Assembly (NCBI RefSeq): GCF_004011835.1
Contig: NZ_RKLN01000003.1
Coordinates: 62,001-126,000, forward strand
Direction: 5' to 3'
Source of the DNA: Rhodococcus spongiicola
Lineage (GTDB): Bacteria > Actinomycetota > Actinomycetes > Mycobacteriales > Mycobacteriaceae
Length of the DNA: 64,000 bases
Made by a program: the position numbers and the translations under genes. This document shows, piece by piece, positions 58,219-64,000 of the stretch (position 1 is its first letter; every line of letters begins with the position of its first letter). Below the pieces are notes generated by a model. The model saw only the letters and a list, made by a program, of their open reading frames with translations. It had not been told where the DNA came from and searched no databases.

Positions 58219-60549
58219 TCACTCCTTCGTCCGGGCGGACGCGCGGGCGTGGTCGAGCAGGATGCGCCGCTCGGCGGCGGCGATGATCCGCCGGGTGCGG
58301 GCCGCCGAGTCGGCGGTCACGGACACCGAGGTGATGCCTCGTCGCACGAGGTGTTCGGCCAGGCGGGGGTCGGTGGAGACTGCCTGGCCGCACAGCGAAG
58401 TCGTCAGTCCGCAGCCGTGGGCGCGATCGATGATGCGGTCGATGGCGTCGAGGACGGCCGGGTCCATGGTGTCGAACAGGTCCTTGCACACCCCGGAGTC
58501 GCGGTCGACGCCGAGGGTCAACTGGGTCAGGTCGTTGCTGCCGATCGATACTCCGTCGATGCCGAGGCGTGCGTAGGCGGGGATCCAGTAGGCCACCGAC
58601 GGGACCTCGGCCATGATCCACCGGTGCATGCCGCGGTCTGCGCCGAGCGGATGACGGTCGAGTTGGGCAAGGCACTCGGCGAGTTCCCAGCGGGTGCGCA
58701 CGAACGGGATCATCAGGTGCACGTTCGGCAGTCGCTGCCGGACCCGGTGCAGTACGTCGAGGTCGAGCGAGAACAGTTCGGGCTCACGCACGTAGCGGAA
58801 GCAGCCGCGGTACCCGATCATCGGGTTGTCCTCGTCCGGCTCGACGTCACCACCCTCGAGTGCGGCGAACTCGTTCGAGCGCAGGTCCACGGCCCGGTAG
58901 ACGACGGGCCGGGGCGCGAAAGCGGCGGCGATGTGTTCGACACCGGCCGTCATGTCGTCGATGTACTCCTGGCGGCGCCCGGCCGCGATCATCGCCGCGG
59001 GATGCGCGCCGCCGAGCGCACCGGTGATCATGAATTCGGCGCGGAGCAGTCCGACGCCATCGACGTCGGTGGCGGCGACGGACTCGGCGGCGTCGGGGGT
59101 CGCGAGGTTGACGTACAGCGTGGTGGCTGTGGTCTCGGCGGCCGCTGCCATCGGCGCCAGCGGTGGCCGTTTCCTGACGCCGGGTTTCGCCGCCGGGGTC
59201 ACGGTTCCGGCGAACACGATCCCGCTGCCGCCGTCGACGGTGATCTGGGCGCCGTCCTCGATGACCTTGGTGGCGTCGTGGGTGCCGACGACGACGGGCC
59301 GGCCGAGTTCACGGCCGACGATCGCCGCATGGCATGTCACTCCCCCACCGTCGGTTACGATCGCGGCGGCCCGCCGCAGCACGGGCAGCCAATCGGGACG
59401 GGTCATCGGGGCAACGAGGATGTCGCCGTCCTCGAGTCGGCCGGAGTCCTCGAGAGTGGAGAGCACACGTGCAGTGCCGGTCGCTGTCCCGGGCCCGGCG
59501 CCGAGCCCTTGGACCAGTGGTTCTGCGGTGTCCCGGGTTTCGCCCCGGGGTTCGTGGCTGTCAGCTCCGGTGTCGGTGGCGCCGAGGGTGGTGATCGGGC
59601 GGGTCTGGACGAGCCACAGGTGTCGGTCCTCGATCGCGAACTCGAGATCCTGCGGCGCGCCGTAGTGCTCTTCCACTGCCGCTGCGAGTTTCGCGATCTG
59701 CTGGACCTGTGCGGCGTCGAGGACCTGCCGTGTGCCCTCGGCGGGCGTGAGGTTCACGCGCTGGTCACCGTCCCGACCGGGCCGGATCGCGAACGACTGG
59801 TTCCCGATGTGTTTGTCGAGGAGGGTGAAGCCGTCCTTGGACACGACGTAGGTGTCGGGTTCGACCTGGCCGCCGACGACGACCTCACCGAGACCGAGCG
59901 CGGCTTCGATGACGATCCGGTCGCGAGCCCCCGTGCGGGGGTCGGCGGTGAACACGACCCCGGAGCAGTCGGACCGGACCATCCGCTGGACCACGACGGC
60001 GATGGAGGGCTCTTCCTCGTAGCCGCGGAGGATGCGGTAGGTGAGTGCACGGGGTGTCCACACTGATGCCCAGCAGTTCCGGACCGCGTCGATGAGTGCG
60101 TCCTCGCCGACGACATCGGTGTAGCTCTCGTGAATGCCCGCGAACGACGTGTCCGCGGCGTCCTCGGCCGGTGCCGACGACCGCACAGCGACTGGCACGT
60201 CGTCGCCGAGATCCCGGTATGCGCGGCAGATCTCGGCCTGCAGGTCGTCGGGCAGGGTCACTTCGCGGACGAGTGTCTGCAGGGCGCGGGACTCGCGGGT
60301 GAGCAACGTGTCGTCCGCCGACCGGCAGGCGGCGCCCCGGTCGGCGAGGCCCTTCCGGATTCCGGCTGCGTCCATCGCCGCCAGGTAGGCCCGTTCGGTG
60401 ACCGCGAATGCTGGGGGCACCGGGAACCGGGCGCCGGCGAGTTCCCCGAGGTTGGCGGCCTTGCCTCCGACCGACGGTGCGTCCGCGGGGCCGAGGTGGT
60501 CGATCGATGTGGTCCACCGTTGCCCCGTCGGGACCGACTCAGCTGCCAT
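58219..60549 (-). CDS. ppsA: Phosphoenolpyruvate synthase (pyruvate, water dikinase)
   Basis: 776 residues. Converts pyruvate, ATP and water to PEP, AMP and phosphate. N-terminal ATP-grasp domain (SVGGKAANLGEL, VAVRSSAPAEDAADTSFAG), swivel domain with phosphohistidine TDGGGVTCHAAIVGRELG, and C-terminal TIM barrel with the PEP site (GIDGVSIGSNDLTQLTLGVDRDSG quoted as SIGSNDLTQL, and SLCGQAVSTD). ATG 60549 with gaggag. Supports gluconeogenesis in dormancy; pyruvate phosphate dikinase is less likely at this length. Confidence 0.93.
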   Translation of the reverse strand: MAAESVPTGQRWTTSIDHLGPADAPSVGGKAANLGELAGARFPVPPAFAVTERAYLAAMDAAGIRKGLADRGAACRSADDTLLTRESRALQTLVREVTLPDDLQAEICRAYRDLGDDVPVAVRSSAPAEDAADTSFAGIHESYTDVVGEDALIDAVRNCWASVWTPRALTYRILRGYEEEPSIAVVVQRMVRSDCSGVVFTADPRTGARDRIVIEAALGLGEVVVGGQVEPDTYVVSKDGFTLLDKHIGNQSFAIRPGRDGDQRVNLTPAEGTRQVLDAAQVQQIAKLAAAVEEHYGAPQDLEFAIEDRHLWLVQTRPITTLGATDTGADSHEPRGETRDTAEPLVQGLGAGPGTATGTARVLSTLEDSGRLEDGDILVAPMTRPDWLPVLRRAAAIVTDGGGVTCHAAIVGRELGRPVVVGTHDATKVIEDGAQITVDGGSGIVFAGTVTPAAKPGVRKRPPLAPMAAAAETTATTLYVNLATPDAAESVAATDVDGVGLLRAEFMITGALGGAHPAAMIAAGRRQEYIDDMTAGVEHIAAAFAPRPVVYRAVDLRSNEFAALEGGDVEPDEDNPMIGYRGCFRYVREPELFSLDLDVLHRVRQRLPNVHLMIPFVRTRWELAECLAQLDRHPLGADRGMHRWIMAEVPSVAYWIPAYARLGIDGVSIGSNDLTQLTLGVDRDSGVCKDLFDTMDPAVLDAIDRIIDRAHGCGLTTSLCGQAVSTDPRLAEHLVRRGITSVSVTADSAARTRRIIAAAERRILLDHARASARTKE

Positions 60550-60636
60550 TTCCGCTCCTCGGTATGAGTACGGACGTGATGAGTACAGGCATGCTGCTTC
60601 CAGGAAACACCGGCCGTCGCGGCTCCCACAGGGCAC

Positions 60637-60654
60637 AAGGTCATCGGTCCCACC
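60637..60654. promoter_or_regulatory. Weak DosR-like box
   Basis: aaggtcatcggtcccacc, about 90 bp before the PEP synthase ATG and 123 bp before the nitroreductase. On the minus strand gggac-cgat-g-acc keeps the outer half-sites of the DosR motif but is degenerate inside. Confidence 0.3.
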
Positions 60655-60776
60655 CGATGCGATTCGCCGCCCGATTAGGGCGCTTCGGACGCCGCTCGAG
60701 GAGTGCGTTCCGGGCGCCGCCCGGTGGGGCACTACGACCCTTGCCGCGGAGGATCGGCCGCGGCAAGACTTGGTGA

Positions 60777-61751
60777 ATGGTGGCCGGTCCGGGAATCGCC
60801 CAGGTCCGGCAGGCGGTCGCGACGGCCTGCCGGGCACCGTCGCTGCACAACAGTCAGCCGTGGCGGTGGCGGATGGCCGCCGGGCGGCTCGAGTTGCACG
60901 CGGACGGGTCTCGGTCGGTGCCGGTCGCCGATCCACTCGGACGTCAGATGGTGATCAGTTGCGGAGCGGCACTGCACCACCTCACCGTTGCGGTCACGCG
61001 GTACGCGACAGCCTGCCGCGTCGAGCGCCTGCCCGACCCTTCCGACCCGATGCATCTGGCCACGGTCACGTTCGAGCAGATCCCTGAGGCCCGGGTACCG
61101 GCCGCGGCGGAACAGGTCGCGGCGTTACGGCGTGCGATCGACGCGCGGCGGACCGACCGTCGCCCGTTCGCTCCGCCGCAGTCGAACGATCTGACCGGCC
61201 TCGGCGAGGACGCGGTGGAGATGTTTGCGGCGACGCTGACGCTGCTCGGCGCCGACGGTCCGGCCCGACTGCTCGAGGCCGCACAGTGCAGCGCGTCGGT
61301 GCGCCGCTACGACCCGGACTATCACGCGGAACTGTACTGGTGGGCGGGCCACGTCGCCGTCTCTGAAGGCGTTCCCCGTGCGGTCTTGCCGGCGGCGGGG
61401 CCAGTTCCGGTCGGCCGGGAGTTCCCGGTCGGCACGCTGACGTCGCCGCCGGGCCCCGACCGTGCCGCCCTGGCGGTGATCAGCACCGATGCGGACACCC
61501 GGCTGGACTGGCTCCGCAGCGGTGAGGCGCTCTCGCACGTCCTGCTGACCGCGACCGTGCGTGCGCTGGCGACGTGCCCGCTGACGAACCTCACCGAGGT
61601 GGCGGCGAGTCGGCGCATGGTCGGCGAGGCCGCTGCGGCCGGCGGGGAGCGACGAGGATTCGCCCAGATCGTCGTGCGCCTGGGTCGCGGTCCGGTCGGT
61701 GAACTGCCGGTGACGGGTCGGCGCCCGATCGAAGAGGTGTGGGAGGCGTGA
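60777..61751 (+). CDS. Acg-family nitroreductase-like protein
   Basis: 324 residues. N-terminal CRAPSLHNSQPWRW is the hallmark of the Acg/nitroreductase family in mycobacteria; second-half motifs are AIDARRTDRRPF and SGEALSHVLLTATVRALAT. Acg itself binds FMN and may sequester it rather than reduce substrates. Upstream 227-bp divergent region is shared with PEP synthase and includes a weak DosR-like site. Followed 20 bp later by CBS-BON. Confidence 0.9.
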   Translation: MVAGPGIAQVRQAVATACRAPSLHNSQPWRWRMAAGRLELHADGSRSVPVADPLGRQMVISCGAALHHLTVAVTRYATACRVERLPDPSDPMHLATVTFEQIPEARVPAAAEQVAALRRAIDARRTDRRPFAPPQSNDLTGLGEDAVEMFAATLTLLGADGPARLLEAAQCSASVRRYDPDYHAELYWWAGHVAVSEGVPRAVLPAAGPVPVGREFPVGTLTSPPGPDRAALAVISTDADTRLDWLRSGEALSHVLLTATVRALATCPLTNLTEVAASRRMVGEAAAAGGERRGFAQIVVRLGRGPVGELPVTGRRPIEEVWEA

Positions 61752-61770
61752 GCTCGGAGGGAGCAGCGAG

Positions 61771-62349
61771 ATGCGAGCCCGACACGTGATGAGCAGTCCG
61801 GTGACGACCGTGAGCACCGGCACCACCGTCGAGCAGGGGATCCGGTTGCTCAGTCGGCATGGCTACACCGCGCTGCCGGTGGTGGACCACGAGGACGCTC
61901 TGGTCGGCATCGTTTCCGAAAGCGATTTACTGCAAGGCGAATTCGTGCCCGGCGCACCGGGAGCACGAAACCCGGAGCGGACCGTCGGAGAGGTGATGAC
62001 GAGCCCGGTGGTGGCGATGAGCCAGGACGTCGACATCAGTGCCCTCGCGTCGGCGATGCTCAAGTCCCGGTTGCACAGCATCCCGATCGTCGACGGTGTC
62101 GCGGTGATCGGGATCGTGACCCGCCGCGATCTCGTCGAGGCACTCGCGCAGGACGATCACAACATCGACCGGGAGGTGCGTCATCGCCTCGAGGTGTACG
62201 GCGGCACCCACCGGTGGACGGTGGCGGTCGAGGATGGGGTCGTGTCGCTCGGCGGCGATTTCCTCGATGACAGCGAGCGTCGGATAGCGGAGGCACTGGC
62301 AGGATCGGTCCCGGGGGTCATCGCGGTGCGCAGCGGGCCGTCACCGTGA
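61771..62349 (+). CDS. CBS-CBS-BON domain protein
   Basis: 192 residues. Two CBS motifs (VMSSPVTTVSTGTTV to VGIVSESDLL; VMTSPVVAMSQDVDI to IGIVTRRDLV) and a C-terminal BON domain (VEDGVVSLGGDFLDDSER, then VPGVIAVRS). Several mycobacterial DosR-regulon genes have this type of domain set. Start ATG 61771. Its stop overlaps the convergent short gene at 62341. Confidence 0.9.
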   Translation: MRARHVMSSPVTTVSTGTTVEQGIRLLSRHGYTALPVVDHEDALVGIVSESDLLQGEFVPGAPGARNPERTVGEVMTSPVVAMSQDVDISALASAMLKSRLHSIPIVDGVAVIGIVTRRDLVEALAQDDHNIDREVRHRLEVYGGTHRWTVAVEDGVVSLGGDFLDDSERRIAEALAGSVPGVIAVRSGPSP

Positions 62350-62544
62350 GGAGGACCGCTGTTCGCGCCCGTCAGGCAGTTCCGGGAGGTCGCCGGAGAG
62401 CACCACGCACGGACGGCACCGCAGGTAGGCGTATGCGATTGCATCGGTCACGAGAACCGATGATCCGGTCACGAGGAAAATCCGCTCGTCAGGCGTGTCC
62501 ACGGTGACTCCTGGCCTGGGGACTCGTTGGCTGAGCTCGCTCAT
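62341..62544 (-). CDS. Small hypothetical protein coupled to USP
   Basis: 67 residues. DERIFLVTGSSVLVTDAIAYAYLRC is moderately hydrophobic; the N- and C-termini are polar. No domain recognised. Supported by the ATGA overlap with the USP gene (ATG 62544, USP stop 62541-62543) and codon use like its neighbours. Overlaps the 3' end of the convergent CBS-BON gene by 9 bases. Confidence 0.6.
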   Translation of the reverse strand: MSELSQRVPRPGVTVDTPDERIFLVTGSSVLVTDAIAYAYLRCRPCVVLSGDLPELPDGREQRSSSR

Positions 62545-63431
62545 GACCGGACGATCATGAGCGGACAGCTCGCCGTATGCAGCAACGCCGCGCTCGTAGA
62601 GCCCAGCAGCATGCCGGCGAACCCCCCGCGTCCGTGGGTGCCGACGACCAGCAGATCGGCGTCGGCCGCACGGGTCCGGAGCGAGTCGGCGGAGCTGCCG
62701 CGGACGACGACGCGCGCCACCTCAGTGTCCGGGTAGCGTTCGGCCGAACCGGCCAGGCTTTCGGCGAGGACTACCTGCTCGGCGACCTCGACTTCGTCCC
62801 ACGGCAGGTCGAGTTGGTCGTCGAAGGCCGTCGACAGGTCGAACGCCGACCACGTGTGGACGGCGACGAGGCGGGCACCGCGCAGGGAGGCCTCGGCGAA
62901 CGCCGCGTCCAGCGCAGGTTTGCTGTGCTCGGTGCCGTCGACGCCGACGACGACCTCGCTCGGTCCCGAGCTCTGCCCGGGTTGTTCCCGGATCACGACG
63001 ACCGGGCAGTTGGCGTGCGAGGCCAGTGCCGTGGCGACGGATCCGGCTAGCACCGCGGTCACCTGCCCCAGGCCACGGCTTCCGACGACGAGCATGCGGG
63101 CCGACTTCGACACCTCGATCAGCGCGGGCCGGGCGGGTCCGTCGAGGACGTCGGTGGTGATCTCGGTGATGCTGGACGCGGTGTCGGTGGTGCGGGCGAT
63201 CGCGGCGGCCTCCTCGAGGTTCGCGTGCACCGCCCGGTCACGATCGGCAAAGTAGCTGTGCGGCAGCCGGATCCCGTCCCCGTACGGGGTCGGCGCACCG
63301 AGAGCCGAGACGATCCGTAGGGAGCACCCGTGCAGCCGCGATTCGCGGGCGGCCCAGCTCACCGCGGCGAACGACGTGGCCGAGCCGTCGATCCCGACTA
63401 CGACCGGGGCCTTCGTCTCGACAATGTCCAC
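62541..63431 (-). CDS. Universal stress protein, two tandem USP domains
   Basis: 296 residues, paralogous to the USP gene at 56890. Domain starts VVGIDGSATS and VVVGVDGTEHS; nucleotide-binding loops GSRGLGQVTAVLAGSV and GTHGRGGFAGMLLGSTS. GTG 63431 with gggaggg five bases upstream is chosen over longer starts, which lack USP homology. Divergent from the devR-like gene across about 160 bp that contains repeats and a DosR-like motif. Confidence 0.92.
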   Translation of the reverse strand: MDIVETKAPVVVGIDGSATSFAAVSWAARESRLHGCSLRIVSALGAPTPYGDGIRLPHSYFADRDRAVHANLEEAAAIARTTDTASSITEITTDVLDGPARPALIEVSKSARMLVVGSRGLGQVTAVLAGSVATALASHANCPVVVIREQPGQSSGPSEVVVGVDGTEHSKPALDAAFAEASLRGARLVAVHTWSAFDLSTAFDDQLDLPWDEVEVAEQVVLAESLAGSAERYPDTEVARVVVRGSSADSLRTRAADADLLVVGTHGRGGFAGMLLGSTSAALLHTASCPLMIVRS

Positions 63432-63450
63432 GCGGACCCTCCCTGATCTG

Positions 63451-63494
63451 GAGTGACACCGACCTCGAGTGACACCGATTGCGAGTGTCACCAT
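63451..63494. repeat. Direct repeats in the USP/devR divergent region
   Basis: gagtgacaccga at 63451-63462 and 63467-63478 (16-bp period), followed by gagtgtcacc at 63483-63492 as a partial inverse. Candidate regulator-binding array for USP or devR. Confidence 0.5.
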
Positions 63495-63520
63495 CGTCTC
63501 CGGGCTCGGGGGGCGCGGGT

Positions 63521-63535
63521 AGGGCCGGAAGACCC
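63521..63535. promoter_or_regulatory. DosR-like binding motif upstream of devR
   Basis: On the minus strand gggtcttccggccct agrees with the mycobacterial DosR pattern gggacttnnggccct except one base. It lies 56 bp before the DevR-like start and 90 bp before the USP start, where it could give autoregulation. Confidence 0.5.
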
Positions 63536-63590
63536 CGGGCGGGGCCCGGTCGTCGTACGATCGGGTGGTACGCGCTCAGGAGATGCCGAG

Positions 63591-64000
63591 ATGCTGACAG
63601 TGTTCCTCGTCGACGATCACGAGGTGGTGCGCCGCGGTCTCGCCGAGCTGGTCGACGCTGACGAAGATATGCAGGTGGTCGGCCAGGCCGAGAACCGCTC
63701 GCAGGCCCTGTCGCGGATTCCGGCGCTCCGCCCCGACGTGGTGCTCCTCGACGTACGCCTGCCCGACGGCAGCGGAATCGACGTGTGCCGCCAGCTCCGC
63801 GCCCGCATGCCCGACCTGCGCTGTCTGATCGTGACGTCGTTTCGTGATGAACGTGCGATGCGGGACGCGGCGGCGGCGGGTGCGAAGGGCTATCTCGTCA
63901 AGGACATTCGCGGGATGCAGCTGGTGGAGGCGGTACGTGCGGTCGGCGCAGGCCAAACGCTTCCGCTGCCGGCGGAGCCCGCGCCGCGGCCACAGCGCCG
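63591..64000 (+). CDS. devR: DevR/DosR-like NarL-family response regulator (C-terminus cut by window edge)
   Basis: 136 residues visible. Receiver domain with acidic pair Asp8-Asp9, phosphoacceptor Asp54 in LLDVRLPDG, the Thr/Ser in LIVTSF and Lys in YLVKDI. N-terminus [13 protein letters not shown] and [11 protein letters not shown] closely resemble mycobacterial DevR. The LuxR-type DNA-binding domain lies beyond 64000. ATG 63591 with aggag 8 bases upstream. Probable partner of the DevS-like kinase at 52099, 11 kb away, and master regulator of the genes between. Confidence 0.9.
   Translation, partial: MLTVFLVDDHEVVRRGLAELVDADEDMQVVGQAENRSQALSRIPALRPDVVLLDVRLPDGSGIDVCRQLRARMPDLRCLIVTSFRDERAMRDAAAAGAKGYLVKDIRGMQLVEAVRAVGAGQTLPLPAEPAPRPQR

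Overview
The window is about 70% G+C, with dense, often 4-bp-overlapping genes and GTG/TTG starts. A GuaB1-type protein, IdeR-type iron boxes, a DevR/DevS (DosR) dormancy cluster and an actinobacterial-type dif site point to a chromosome of the Mycobacteriales/Corynebacteriales, most likely Rhodococcus or a close relative. No rRNA, tRNA or CRISPR array was seen.

Layout. (1) 1-1295: an SDR oxidoreductase cut by the left edge, with a divergent TetR regulator. (2) 1408-21596: a complete type 2 BREX phage-defence operon, pglW-pglX-[DUF262/HNH nuclease]-pglY-pglZ-brxD-[RHH antitoxin-Doc toxin]-brxHI. Nearly every junction is a 1-4 base stop/start overlap. The two bracketed insertions are additions to the six-gene type 2 set. 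A serine recombinase (21705-22466) faces the end of the operon. (3) 22.5-35 kb: mostly minus-strand housekeeping genes: a secreted small protein, two CNNM/CorC membrane proteins, GuaB1, two DEAD-box RNA helicases flanking 6-phosphogluconate dehydrogenase, a BlaR1-like peptidase with a BlaI repressor, and DoxX. (4) 35-39 kb: an APC permease, ArsR, a MerR/beta-clamp-like fusion with a coupled helical-repeat protein, and PadR. (5) 39-43 kb: an iron-siderophore ABC importer (ATPase, permease, RDD-permease fusion) with two IdeR-like boxes upstream. (6) 43-50 kb: thioesterase, NDH-2, tyrosine recombinase, Cys-rich protein, SigF-type sigma factor, arsenate reductase, degenerate Mrr-like membrane protein, an arsenate-reductase remnant, and the probable chromosomal dif site at 49636-49663. 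(7) 50-52 kb: a TetR-controlled CoA-metabolism trio. (8) 52-64 kb: a dormancy/hypoxia cluster: DevS-like kinase, GH65 enzyme, Hsp20, two universal stress proteins, CBS proteins, PEP synthase, Acg-like nitroreductase, and a DevR-like response regulator cut by the right edge.

Functionally, the BREX block is the accessory region. It combines modification and exclusion (PglX/PglZ/PglY/PglW/BrxD/BrxHI) with a GmrSD-like nuclease candidate and a toxin-antitoxin pair, which suggests layered defence. The right-hand third looks like a DosR-type regulon with its kinase at one end and its regulator at the other.
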